From contig JAJZDW010000018.1 of assembly GCA_021851405.1 (NCBI GenBank), positions 1 through 64,000 on the forward strand: DNA of 64,000 nucleotides, given 5' to 3'. The notes beneath the pieces are model-generated. The model saw nothing but the letters and a program-made list of their open reading frames with translations. It did not search any database and had not been told where the DNA came from. This document shows, one piece after another, positions 43,121 to 51,599 of this stretch; the stretch's first letter is position 1, and each line of letters begins with the position of its first letter. Origin of the DNA: Pseudomonadota bacterium (GTDB taxonomy: Bacteria; Pseudomonadota; Gammaproteobacteria; Steroidobacterales; Steroidobacteraceae). The translations under genes and the position numbers were made by a program.

Positions 43121-43240
43121 TCAGGCGATTGCGAGCACCCCGCACCGGCTGCTCGTAAGGAGCAGCAGTCCGATAAGGAGTACCGACAGCCGGCCAAACA
43201 ACGCCCGCGGCGTGCGCGACGCCGGAGGGGTTCGGACCAT
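43121..43240 (-). CDS. Leader peptide of the ilv-leu attenuator (39 aa)
   Basis: The 39-codon frame starts MVRTPPASRTPRALFGRL and ends SVLLIGLLLLTSSRCGVLAIA. The second half is loaded with the regulatory residues: a run of Val, Leu, Leu, Ile, Gly and four Leu, then Val-Leu-Ala-Ile. In the RNA, GCTGCTC and GAGCAGC within this run form a hairpin (loop CTTAC), next to the segment GCCGGTGCGGGGT that can pair with the terminator's 5' arm. Ribosome stalling at Leu/Val/Ile codons would favour the antiterminator and operon expression. The start lacks a strong ribosome site; an in-frame GTG lies six codons earlier. Confidence 0.83.
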   Translation of the reverse strand: MVRTPPASRTPRALFGRLSVLLIGLLLLTSSRCGVLAIA

Positions 43241-43378
43241 GTTGGCTGCGGGTACCACGGGCTTTGGGTGCCGGGACGAGATTAAAGTGGAGATGATGAG
43301 GCCGATAGGAGCACAGTCAGCGTGCGTTTGTCAACGCAGCCTGCGCACATCGCTGGCGGCTCGTGCGCGCCCCGCGCT

Positions 43379-44782
43379 ATGCTTCGCGGCGTGTCACACG
43401 AAATGTTGTTGAAGAGTGATCCGGGGGAGAGCCGCCCGCTGTGGCTGCTCGCCGAGGGTGAACTACAGGCGTGGCTTGCGCGCCAGGACGGCGCACTCGC
43501 CGGCTGGGTGCGCGCGCACGGGTTTCAGGGCGAGCGCTACCGTGTCCTGACGCTGCCGGGCGAGGAGGGCGTTGCGGGTGCATTGCTCGGACTCGGCGCA
43601 GTGCGCTCGGCCGCCGAGCTCGGGCCCTGGCATGCCGCCGGTGCCGCCGAGCGGCTGCCGGCGCTGCCCTGGCGGCTCGGCACGGCGCTGCCGGCCGGCG
43701 CCGCCACGCACTTCGTGCTCGGCTGGCTGCTGGGCGGGTACCGCATGAATCGCTATCGGCTGGACGCCTCGTACGGTCCGGGCGCCGCACTGGTCGCGCC
43801 CCCGGAGGCGGACGTGCGCTACGCGCTTGCCGCGGCGCAGGCGAGCGCTCTGGCGCGCGATCTGATCAATACCCCGCCGAATGATCTCGGACCGCAGGAG
43901 CTGGCCGATGCCGCCGTGGCGCTGGCTCGCGAGCGCGGTGCGCGCTGCCAGGTGCTCAGCGGCGGGGAACTGGCGGGCTTTCCGCTGCTGCGCGCCGTCG
44001 GCGCCGGCAGCGTGCGCGAGCCGCGGCTGATCGATCTGCGCTGGGGGGAGAAGAATGCCCCGCGCGTGACCCTGGTCGGCAAAGGGGTGTGTTTCGACAC
44101 CGGCGGGCTTGATCTGAAGCCCGCCGGCGCCATGGCGCTGATGAAGAAGGACATGGGCGGGGCGGCGTGCGCACTGGCGCTGGCGGATCTGCTGATGCGA
44201 CTCGAGGCGCCGCTGCAGCTGCGCGTGCTGATCCCGGCGGTGGAGAACAGCGTCGGCGGCGCGGCGTACCGGCCGAGCGACGTGTTGCGCTCGCGCAAGG
44301 GTCTGACGGTCGAGATCGGCAACACGGACGCCGAGGGGCGGCTGGTCCTCGCCGATGCGCTGGCGGCGGCCGAGGAGGAGCGCCCGCAACTGATCATCGA
44401 CCTGGCGACCCTCACCGGGGCGGCACGCACCGCGCTCGGTCCGGAGCTGCCCGCCCTCTACAGCAACCGACCGGCGCTCGCTGAGCGGCTGCGCGAGATC
44501 GGCGAGGCGGAGTGCGATCCGCTCTGGCCGATGCCGTTGTGGGCAGGCTACGAAGAGGATCTGTCCAGCAAAATCGCCGACCTCGGTAATGTTGCATCGA
44601 CGCCATTCGCCGGTTCGATCATCGCGGCGCTGTTCCTGCAGCGCTTCATCGGCGGCGCCACCGACTGGCTGCACATCGATTTATATGCGTGGAACGGCAA
44701 GGAGCGTCCGGGCCGCGCCGTCGGCGCCGAGGCGCAGTGCGTACGGGCGCTGTACCGACTGCTGCGCGAGCGCTTCGGTTGA
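43379..44782 (+). CDS. M17-family leucyl aminopeptidase
   Basis: About 467 residues (an ATG eight codons inside, giving MLLKSDPGE, is the alternative start). The di-metal catalytic domain contains 'VTLVGKGVCFDTGGLDLKPAGAMALMKKDMGGAACALALADLL' and the M17 signature 'NTDAEGRLVLADAL', followed by 'IDLATLTGAARTALG'. The N-terminal macrodomain-like part is variable. It removes N-terminal residues from peptides in the cytoplasm, usually as a hexamer. It is divergent from the ilv-leu leader, and its upstream region shares that promoter space. It resembles the shorter, proteobacterial M17 forms rather than E. coli PepA. Confidence 0.92.
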   Translation: MLRGVSHEMLLKSDPGESRPLWLLAEGELQAWLARQDGALAGWVRAHGFQGERYRVLTLPGEEGVAGALLGLGAVRSAAELGPWHAAGAAERLPALPWRLGTALPAGAATHFVLGWLLGGYRMNRYRLDASYGPGAALVAPPEADVRYALAAAQASALARDLINTPPNDLGPQELADAAVALARERGARCQVLSGGELAGFPLLRAVGAGSVREPRLIDLRWGEKNAPRVTLVGKGVCFDTGGLDLKPAGAMALMKKDMGGAACALALADLLMRLEAPLQLRVLIPAVENSVGGAAYRPSDVLRSRKGLTVEIGNTDAEGRLVLADALAAAEEERPQLIIDLATLTGAARTALGPELPALYSNRPALAERLREIGEAECDPLWPMPLWAGYEEDLSSKIADLGNVASTPFAGSIIAALFLQRFIGGATDWLHIDLYAWNGKERPGRAVGAEAQCVRALYRLLRERFG

Positions 44783-45475
44783 GCCTGTCGCACGGTTCGT
44801 CGCTGCCCACCCCACGGTTCGTCGCGTTGTGTCGTTCCGAGCGTACGGATTTTCACGGGAATGACATCAGTCTGAGAGACCATGTCACGTCGTGATGAAC
44901 AGCATGCAGAAAAATGAAGCCGCCGAGCGGTTCGCGGGGGACGAGTACGGTGCACCGTGCGCGGCCGAGCGCACGGCCGTCGGCGTCGGCGTCGGCGCGA
45001 CGCTGGGGCGCCCGCGGTCAAGGCCGCTGCGCGCCGTGGCGCGCACGCCGGTGAGCCGTCCGACCCCATCCACCTGCAGGGCTGTTTTGCCGCGTTCGAG
45101 CTCGCGCTGCTAGTGCCGCCCATGAACGTTGCGGCCATTTATCGGATTGATCGTCTTGCGCAGTTGTCAGCGCCGCGGGTAGCGGTTACAGTTCGCGCCA
45201 GCATCCTCGGATGCACATGGCGCGCACGCTTGGCTTTCCGCCCTCGAGTCGCCGTGACACCGAACCAGCTAGGGGGATTGAGCCACACGAGCGATAGCCC
45301 GCGCCGGGCAGACGCACGTGCAAGAAAGTATGACAGATCCGGCGGGACCTCCCGTCGGCGAGCTCGGGTCCGGATTGAGCCGCTTGCGGGCAGGTGGAAA
45401 GACCGCTACCTTGCGCCACTCTCGTTTCGTTCCGGTGTTTTCGAATAGGCAACAGCCACGCCTTAGCATTCACAC
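44783..45475. other. Intergenic region upstream of the tonB operon
   Basis: About 690 bases with no credible gene; the available frames are Arg-rich or lack domains. It must contain the promoter of the tonB-exbB-exbD operon, but no clear operator (for example a Fur box) is seen. A run repeating GGCGTCGGCGTCGGCG (about 44980-44998) is simple-sequence-like. Confidence 0.4.
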
Positions 45476-46108
45476 ATGAGCGCTTACGTACACGACACAC
45501 AATTCTTTACTCGCCGCACGGCCGTATTCGCGGCCATCATCGTGCTGCATATCTTCATTCTTTGGGCGCTCGAGGCAGGTCTGGCCAGCCGAGTCGTACA
45601 GCTCGTCGCCCCACCGATCAAGACGACCATCGTCCGCCAGGTGCGCAAGCACCTGCCCCCGCCCCCGCCCCCGCCGCCGCAGCTCGTGCAGCAGCAGGTG
45701 CAGGTGCCGCCGCCGATGATCCAAATCAACGTGCCGCCGCAGGCCGAGAGCCATGCCATCACCGTGACGCACCACGTGGTCCGGGCCGCCCCGCCGCCGC
45801 CGGCTGCGGTGCGCTACACGCCGCTGAGCCCCTCGGGCGACTTCCCAGCGACGCAGGACTACTATCCGCAGTCCTCGCAGCGTCTGGGCGAGCAGGGCAC
45901 CGCGATCGTGGAGGTGTGCGTCGGACCGAATGGGCGGCTGTCGGCCGCGCCGCGCGTCATCACCTCTTCGGGCAGCCCGCGTCTCGACCGTGCGGCCCTG
46001 CGGTATGCGCGCGCTACTTCCGGACACTGGAACCCCGAGCGGGCCAATGGCAGACCGATCAACTTCTGTGGCCATCTGCCCATCAAGTTCCAGCTGAACG
46101 ACTTCTGA
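45476..46108 (+). CDS. tonB: Energy transducer TonB
   Basis: 210 residues. One N-terminal membrane anchor (about 16-38, 'TAVFAAIIVLHIFILWALEAGL') is followed by a Pro-rich spacer with a run of eight prolines, and a C-terminal TonB domain ('QRLGEQGTAIVEVCVGPNGRLSAAPRVITSSGSPRLDRAALRYARA'). It carries proton-motive energy from ExbB/ExbD to outer-membrane receptors, such as the one encoded near 15-17 kb. First gene of a tonB-exbB-exbD-exbD operon of the Xanthomonas type. Confidence 0.92.
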   Translation: MSAYVHDTQFFTRRTAVFAAIIVLHIFILWALEAGLASRVVQLVAPPIKTTIVRQVRKHLPPPPPPPPQLVQQQVQVPPPMIQINVPPQAESHAITVTHHVVRAAPPPPAAVRYTPLSPSGDFPATQDYYPQSSQRLGEQGTAIVEVCVGPNGRLSAAPRVITSSGSPRLDRAALRYARATSGHWNPERANGRPINFCGHLPIKFQLNDF

Positions 46109-46175
46109 TGCCCCTGTCTCTTTATAACTTTGACACCGCCATCCAACGCGGCATATTTGTGATCTGAGGAAATCT

Positions 46176-46916
46176 ATGGCTATCCAAGCTACCGCATCCG
46201 TCAACAACCCGTACGGCATTGCCGGCGTGTGGAACAACGGCACCATCATCGACAAGTCCGTCATGCTGCTGCTGCTCCTGATGTCGCTCACGACCTGGTT
46301 CATCATTCTCACCAAGCTGTGGGACCAGCACCGCCTGAAGAAGGCTGCGCGCGAGACCGAGAAGTCCTTCTGGTCGGCGCCGTCGATCAAGGAAGGCATC
46401 GAGAAGCTGAAGAAGGACAACTCCTTCCGCACCATCGCCGAGGACGGCATGCGCGCGATGTCCCACCACGACGGCCGCCTGACCGACCGTATCGACCTGC
46501 ACGAGTGGATCACCATGTCGCTGCAGCGCTCGGTCGAGCAGGTCTCCGGCGAGATGAGCAAGGGCCTGGCGCTGCTCGCCACGGTCGGCTCCTCGGCGCC
46601 GTTCGTCGGTCTGTTCGGCACGGTGTGGGGCGTCATGAACGCACTGGTCGCGATCGGTCTGGCCGGTCAGGCCAGCATCGGCAAGGTGGCCGGTCCGGTC
46701 GGCTCGGCGCTGATCATGACCGCGCTCGGCTTGGCGGCGGCAGTGCCGGCGGTGTGGGGCTACAACTGGCTGCTCGGCCGCAATAAGGTCCTGCAGGATG
46801 CGCTGCGCAATTTCGCCAGCGACCTGCACGCCTACATGGTGAGCGGTGCGCGCGTACCGAGCCCGGAGATGGGCGGTGCGAAGCCGGCGGCCGCTGCGGC
46901 TCCGGTGCGTAAGTAA
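46176..46916 (+). CDS. exbB: ExbB/TolQ-type proton channel subunit
   Basis: 246 residues with three membrane segments: about 30-50 ('SVMLLLLLMSLTTWFIILTKLW'), then 'GLALLATVGSSAPFVGLFGTVWGVMNALVAIGL' and 'GSALIMTALGLAAAVPAVWGYNWLLGR', the MotA/TolQ/ExbB signature. It forms the pentameric channel that with ExbD powers TonB. The gene lies 67 bases after tonB. A Lys/Pro/Ala tail ends the protein. Confidence 0.94.
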   Translation: MAIQATASVNNPYGIAGVWNNGTIIDKSVMLLLLLMSLTTWFIILTKLWDQHRLKKAARETEKSFWSAPSIKEGIEKLKKDNSFRTIAEDGMRAMSHHDGRLTDRIDLHEWITMSLQRSVEQVSGEMSKGLALLATVGSSAPFVGLFGTVWGVMNALVAIGLAGQASIGKVAGPVGSALIMTALGLAAAVPAVWGYNWLLGRNKVLQDALRNFASDLHAYMVSGARVPSPEMGGAKPAAAAAPVRK

Positions 46917-47041
46917 GTCAAGGTCGCCGTACCTTTGATTGAATTACTTCGGATGCGCAAGACGTGCCCCGCAGCTGCGGGGCACGTTCTCGAATGCCGA
47001 ATCCCGGTGCGCCGCGCGCCGGATGTCAGGAGCTGTCGAAA

Positions 47042-47479
47042 ATGGCGATAAATGTGGGAAGCTCGGACGAAGAACCGGGCGTGATGGCCACTATCAACAC
47101 GACGCCGCTCGTCGACGTCATGCTGGTGCTGCTCATCATCTTTCTCATTACGATTCCCGTGATCACCAAGACGGTGCCGGTGAAGTTGCCGAAGGCGAAT
47201 AACATCCCGACGCACACCAAGCCGCAGGACATCACGATTGCGGTGACCAAGAACGGGGACATTTTCTGGAACAACACCGCGGTGCAGAGTGACTCGGTGC
47301 TGCTGCAGAAGATCGAGCAGGTGGCCATACTGACGCCGCAGCCGTCGATCCACATCCGCGGCGACCGCAATGCGGATTACAAGTCGATCGGGCACGTTCT
47401 GTATGAGCTGCAGCGCGGCGGCATGGTGAAGGTGGACTTCATCACCGAGCCGCACGCGAACGCGCTCTCCGCGCAGTGA
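47042..47479 (+). CDS. exbD: ExbD-type biopolymer transporter (first copy)
   Basis: 145 residues from ATG 47042, with AGGAG nine bases upstream. One N-terminal membrane helix carries the essential Asp: 'INTTPLVDVMLVLLIIFLITIPVIT'. The periplasmic domain follows ('DITIAVTKNGDIFWNNTAVQSDSVLLQKIEQVA'). It pairs with ExbB to couple proton flow to TonB. A second, diverged exbD follows directly, as in Xanthomonas, where the second copy has a specialised role. Confidence 0.94.
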   Translation: MAINVGSSDEEPGVMATINTTPLVDVMLVLLIIFLITIPVITKTVPVKLPKANNIPTHTKPQDITIAVTKNGDIFWNNTAVQSDSVLLQKIEQVAILTPQPSIHIRGDRNADYKSIGHVLYELQRGGMVKVDFITEPHANALSAQ

Positions 47480-47524
47480 TCAATTTTTATCGGGGCCGCA
47501 AGGCGCTCGAGGAGATTTGAAGTT

Positions 47525-47941
47525 ATGGCCATGTCGATGGGATCCAGCTCTGGGCCGATGGTCGAGATCAACACCACGCCGTTGATCGACGTCATGCTCG
47601 TGCTGTTGGTGACCCTGATCATTACGCTGCCGGTGATGACCCATTCGGTGAAGATGGATCTGCCGCAGAATCAGCATCAGCCGCCGAGCAAGCCGCCCGA
47701 GGTGATCAACCTCAGCATCGACTTCGACGGCACCATCACCTGGAACGGCACGGTGGTGCCGAACATGCAGGTGCTGGACGGTTACTTCGCCAGCGAGTCG
47801 GTGAAGAACCCGCAGCCGGAGATCCACTTGAACCCCGACGGTATGGCCAAGTACGGCATCGTGGCGAGGGTGCTGGCGGATGCTCAGCGCAACCGAATGA
47901 CCAAGATCGGTTTCGTCAATACCTCCGAATTCGCGCAATAG
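47525..47941 (+). CDS. exbD2: ExbD-type biopolymer transporter (second copy)
   Basis: 138 residues, paralogous to the preceding gene: 'PMVEINTTPLIDVMLVLLVTLIITLPVMTHSV' keeps the membrane Asp, then 'INLSIDFDGTITWNGTVVPNMQVLDGYFASES'. Sequence similarity to the first copy is highest in the membrane helix and low in the periplasmic part, suggesting distinct partners. It lies 45 bases downstream of exbD and 36 before the TPR protein. Confidence 0.93.
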   Translation: MAMSMGSSSGPMVEINTTPLIDVMLVLLVTLIITLPVMTHSVKMDLPQNQHQPPSKPPEVINLSIDFDGTITWNGTVVPNMQVLDGYFASESVKNPQPEIHLNPDGMAKYGIVARVLADAQRNRMTKIGFVNTSEFAQ

Positions 47942-47977
47942 GCGCGGTTGGAAAATTCATCCATGCGAGAGAGTTTC

Positions 47978-49231
47978 ATGAAGTTCAAGGGCATTGTTGC
48001 GTCAGCGGCGCTCGGCGCCATGCTGGTGGGTGCAGTGAGCGTGCTGCACGTGACGCCGGCGGTTGCCGCGGCGGCTCCGTCGAAGGCGATCAGCCGCCCC
48101 GTGGCGCTGAAGCTGCAGGCGGCGCAGAAGGCGATCCAGGCGGGCAATTTGCCCGTGGGCCTGGCGGACCTCGATCAGGTGTCGGGCATGCCGGCGGCGC
48201 ACAAAAGCCCGTATGCGATGCACATCCTGAATCAGTTGTATGTGTTCGCGTACGAGAAGACGCACAACTACCCGAAGCTCGCCCCGAAGCTCGAGGCGCT
48301 GCTGTCGGACGCGTACGTGACGCCGGCGCAGACGCAGCAGTTCACGGTGGCGCTGGCGCAGATCTACTACCAGCTGCACAACTTCCCGAAGGCCATTCAG
48401 TACGGCTCCGAGGCGATTCAGAAGCACTACGCCGGAGCGTCGATGCAGACGCTGGTCGGCCAGGCGTACTACCTGCAGGGCAACTGGAAGCAGACCATCG
48501 CCTATGAGCGGGGGCTTGCCAACGCGGCGATCAAGGCCGGCCAGAAGCCGAGCCAGCAGTCGCTGCAGCTGATCCAGAGCTCGTGCATGAAGCTGCACGA
48601 CCAGGGCTGCCTGCTGAATGCGCTCGAGCAGCTGGTGGTGTACTACCCGCAGCGTCAGTACTGGCAGTACCTGCTGTTCCAGACGTTCAAGAGCATCAAG
48701 AGCGATGCGAACCTGCTCGAGGCCTATCGACTGGCGTTCGAGGTGGGCGTGATGCAGCAGGCGCACGAGTTCACCAGCTATGCCGAGCTCGCCATCGAGG
48801 CCGGCTCGCCCGGTGAGGCCGAGCTGGTGCTGAATTCGGCGCTGAAGAACAACGTGTTCACCGATCCGCACCAGAAGGCCAAGGCCGAGCGCATCCTGCA
48901 GGATGCCGAGAAGCGGGCCGCATCGGATCAGAAGACACTGAGCCACACCGCGGAGCTCGCCGCCAAGCAGGCGAAGGGCAATTCGGAGATCCGCGTGGGC
49001 CTCGCGTACTACGGCTATCAGCACTACCGCAAGGCCGTGCAGCTGTTCACCCAGGGCATCGCCAAGGGCGGTCTCGCCCGTCCGGCCGAGGCCCATCTGC
49101 TGCTCGGTATTGCTGAGCTGAAGGCGGGCAACAAGGCCGCTGCACTGAACGCGTTCAACAGCGTCAGGGGCGACCCGACGCTTCAGCGTCTGGCCGAGCT
49201 GTGGAGTCTGAAGGCGAAGTCGGCGGGCTGA
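47978..49231 (+). CDS. Exported TPR-repeat protein in the tonB-exbBD operon
   Basis: 417 residues from MKFKGIVASAALG, placed behind GAGAG; ATG five codons earlier is possible. The signal peptide ends near 'TPAVAAAAP'. The mature protein is nearly all helical TPR-like repeats ('YQLHNFPKAIQYGSEAIQKHYAGA', 'GYQHYRKAVQLFTQGIAKGG', 'EAHLLLGIAELKAGNKAAALNAFNSV'). Such a protein is commonly encoded right after exbD in Xanthomonadales-like genomes and may act in the periplasm with the Ton complex. Its exact role is unknown. Confidence 0.8.
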   Translation: MKFKGIVASAALGAMLVGAVSVLHVTPAVAAAAPSKAISRPVALKLQAAQKAIQAGNLPVGLADLDQVSGMPAAHKSPYAMHILNQLYVFAYEKTHNYPKLAPKLEALLSDAYVTPAQTQQFTVALAQIYYQLHNFPKAIQYGSEAIQKHYAGASMQTLVGQAYYLQGNWKQTIAYERGLANAAIKAGQKPSQQSLQLIQSSCMKLHDQGCLLNALEQLVVYYPQRQYWQYLLFQTFKSIKSDANLLEAYRLAFEVGVMQQAHEFTSYAELAIEAGSPGEAELVLNSALKNNVFTDPHQKAKAERILQDAEKRAASDQKTLSHTAELAAKQAKGNSEIRVGLAYYGYQHYRKAVQLFTQGIAKGGLARPAEAHLLLGIAELKAGNKAAALNAFNSVRGDPTLQRLAELWSLKAKSAG

Positions 49232-49272
49232 TGCCCGCCGGGTTGACCGTCTGATCGATCAGGAGGAATTGC

Positions 49273-49755
49273 ATGGCGATTAAAGCCGGGGACCACATGC
49301 CTGCGGGCGTGTTGAAGACGATGAGTGCGGAAGGACCGAAGGATCTCACCAGCGAGGAGCTCTTCAAGGGCAAGAAGGTGGTGGTGTTCTCGGTGCCCGG
49401 AGCATTCACGCCGACCTGCGATGCGAAGCACCTGCCGGGCTTCGTGCAGCTGGCCGATCAGATCCGCGCCAAGGGCGTGGACACCATCGCCTGCATGGCG
49501 GTGAACGACGTGTTCGTGATGAATGCCTGGGGCAAGGCCTCGGGCGTGGCGGACAAGGTGCTGATGCTGGCCGATGGCAATGGCGATTACGCCAAGGCCC
49601 TCGGTCTGGAACTCGATGCCCGCGGTTTCGGCCTCGGGCTGCGCGGTCAGCGCTTCGCGTTGGTGATCGATGACGGCGTGGTGAGCTACGCCAACATCGA
49701 GGCGCCGGGCCAGTTCAAGGTGTCTGCCGCGGAGCACGTGCTGAGCCAGCTCTGA
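49273..49755 (+). CDS. Peroxiredoxin (Prx5/PMP20 type)
   Basis: 160 residues behind AGGAGG. The peroxidatic Cys49 is in 'VVVFSVPGAFTPTCDAKHLPGFV', the Prx5-family signature; a second Cys near 'DTIACMAVND' may be the resolving or a structural Cys. Reduces hydrogen peroxide and organic hydroperoxides using thioredoxin or glutaredoxin. Followed by a strong bidirectional terminator, so it ends the tonB operon region. Confidence 0.93.
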   Translation: MAIKAGDHMPAGVLKTMSAEGPKDLTSEELFKGKKVVVFSVPGAFTPTCDAKHLPGFVQLADQIRAKGVDTIACMAVNDVFVMNAWGKASGVADKVLMLADGNGDYAKALGLELDARGFGLGLRGQRFALVIDDGVVSYANIEAPGQFKVSAAEHVLSQL

Positions 49756-49790
49756 GCCGGTGATGCGCGGCGCTGGGCCGCAGTGATACG

Positions 49791-49825
49791 AAAAGGGGGT
49801 TCGCCGCGAGGCGAACCCCCTTTTT
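49791..49825. terminator. Bidirectional intrinsic terminator
   Basis: Fifteen-bp perfect stem AAAAGGGGGTTCGCC / GGCGAACCCCCTTTT with loop GCGA and T-runs on both strands. It lies between the convergent peroxiredoxin and etfA genes and should stop both transcripts. Confidence 0.95.
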
Positions 49826-49842
49826 CATGGCCGCTGCTCGGC

Positions 49843-50787
49843 TCAGCCGAGGAGCTTTTGCAACTGCGGGACGATCTCGAACAGATCGCCGACCAGACCG
49901 AAGTCCGCGACCTCGAAAATCGGTGCGTCCGGGTCTTTGTTGATCGCGACGATGGTGCGGGCGTCCTTGATGCCCGTCAGGTGCTGGATGGCCCCTGAGA
50001 TCCCGATCGCCAGGTACAGCTCCGGGGCAATGATCTTGCCGGTCTGGCCGACCTGCAGTTCATTCGGCGCATAGCCGGCGTCGACGGCGGCCCGCGAGGC
50101 GCCGACGGCGGCCCCGAGCGTGTCGGCAAGCCCGTAGAGCAGCTGGAAGTTCTCCGCGCTGCCGAGTGCACGCCCGCCGGACACCACCCGGGCGGCGCTT
50201 TGCAGGTCGGGCCGGTCGCTGCGCGCGGCCGAGACCGACACGAAGCGGGTGTGGTGGGGCGGCTCCACCACGGGTGCGGCCGCCTCGATGTGCGCCGAGC
50301 CGCCGCCGGCCACCGGCTGGAAGGACGCGGTGCGCACGGTGCCGACCACTTGGGCGCCGTCGAGCACCTCGACGGTGAGCACGGCGTTACCGGCGTAGAT
50401 CGGGCGACGAAAGCGTGTCGCGCTCTCCACCGCCATGATGTCGCTCACCTGCACGGTCTTCAGCAGCGCCGCGATGCGCGGCATCAGATCCTTGCCGAAG
50501 GTGCTCGACGGGCCGAACACGTGCGTGTAGGGCGCGGCGAGTGCCGCGATCTGCGCAGCGATGGCCGCGGCGAGCGGATGGGCGTGCACGGGATGCTCGA
50601 CGGTGAGCACCGTGCCGACGCCGGCGAGGGTTGCAGCCTGCTGCGCCAGATCAGTGGCGTCCGCAGCACAGATGACGACCGTGACGGCAGCGTCGGTCAC
50701 CGTCGTGGCGCAGGCGACGCATTTGGCGGTCGCGACGCTGAGTGTGCGGCCGTCGTGTTCGGCGACGATGAGAATGTTCGGGTTCAT
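49843..50787 (-). CDS. etfA: Electron transfer flavoprotein, alpha subunit
   Basis: 314 residues. The FAD-binding C-terminal domain is clear: '[40 protein letters not shown]', '[57 protein letters not shown]'. With EtfB it carries electrons from acyl-CoA dehydrogenases to the quinone pool. Its ATG follows the etfB stop without a gap. Confidence 0.96.
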   Translation of the reverse strand: MNPNILIVAEHDGRTLSVATAKCVACATTVTDAAVTVVICAADATDLAQQAATLAGVGTVLTVEHPVHAHPLAAAIAAQIAALAAPYTHVFGPSSTFGKDLMPRIAALLKTVQVSDIMAVESATRFRRPIYAGNAVLTVEVLDGAQVVGTVRTASFQPVAGGGSAHIEAAAPVVEPPHHTRFVSVSAARSDRPDLQSAARVVSGGRALGSAENFQLLYGLADTLGAAVGASRAAVDAGYAPNELQVGQTGKIIAPELYLAIGISGAIQHLTGIKDARTIVAINKDPDAPIFEVADFGLVGDLFEIVPQLQKLLG

Positions 50788-51537
50788 TTACAGCAGTCCT
50801 TTGTGCTTCAGCGCCGCGAGTAGCTCGGCGGCATCGTTCACCCGCACACCCTTGCTGCGCTGCGCGGGCGGTTCATAGCGCAGCGTCTTCAGCTGCGCGC
50901 GCGGCGTGATGCCGAGGGACTCCAGCGTGAGGGTGTCGAGCGGCTTCTTCTTCGCCTTCATGATGTCCGGCAGCTTTACGTAGCGCGGCTCGTTCAGGCG
51001 CAGATCCACGGTCACAACCGCCGGCAGATCGACCTCGAGGGTCTCCAGTCCCGCGTCGACTTCGCGCGTCACCTGAGCCTTGCCCTCGGTGAGTTCGATC
51101 TTCGAGGCAAAGGTGGCCTGCGGCCGATCCCACAGCGCCGCGAGCATCTGCCCGGTCTGACCGTTGTCATCATCGATCGCCTGCTTGCCGAGCAGCACCA
51201 GGAAGGGTTGCTCGCGCTCGATGAGCGTGCGCAGCACGCCGGCGGTGGCGAGCGGCTCGAGCGGGGTGTCGGTCTGCACGTGCAGCGCGCGGTCGGCGCC
51301 CATGGCGAGGCAGGTGCGCAGCTGCGGCTGGCAGTCCGCCGGACCCACCGTCACGACCACCACTTCGTCGGCGGCGCCGCGCTCCTTGATGCGCAGCGCC
51401 TCCTCGAGTGCGATCTCATCGAAGGGGTTGACGCTCATCTTGACCCCGTCGGTGAGCACGCCCGATCCGTCGGGCTTGACGCGGATGCGCACGTTGTAAT
51501 CCACAACGCGCTTGATGCCGACCAGTATGCGTTTCAT
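50788..51537 (-). CDS. etfB: Electron transfer flavoprotein, beta subunit
   Basis: 249 residues from MKRILVGIKRVVDYNVRIRVK, the standard start; an earlier in-frame start adds 11 atypical residues. The AMP-binding and signature loops are present: 'MSVNPFDEIALEEALRIKERG', 'LVLLGKQAIDDDNGQTGQMLAALW' and 'VDLPAVVTVDLRLNEPRYVKLPDIMKAKKKPLD'. The 'LPDIMKAKKKP' stretch is the segment that recognises partner dehydrogenases and carries methylatable Lys in other species. First gene of the etfBA operon. Confidence 0.96.
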   Translation of the reverse strand: MKRILVGIKRVVDYNVRIRVKPDGSGVLTDGVKMSVNPFDEIALEEALRIKERGAADEVVVVTVGPADCQPQLRTCLAMGADRALHVQTDTPLEPLATAGVLRTLIEREQPFLVLLGKQAIDDDNGQTGQMLAALWDRPQATFASKIELTEGKAQVTREVDAGLETLEVDLPAVVTVDLRLNEPRYVKLPDIMKAKKKPLDTLTLESLGITPRAQLKTLRYEPPAQRSKGVRVNDAAELLAALKHKGLL

Positions 51538-51599
51538 GATCTCGCCATCGTCACCAGAGAGTCCGGCCAATATAGCAGAGGATCGCGCTAAACTGAGTC

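Noticed and set aside
44548-45138. Minus-strand 196-codon frame in the gap before tonB
   Set aside because: Arg/Ala-rich, overlaps the aminopeptidase 3' end in antisense and shows no family features.
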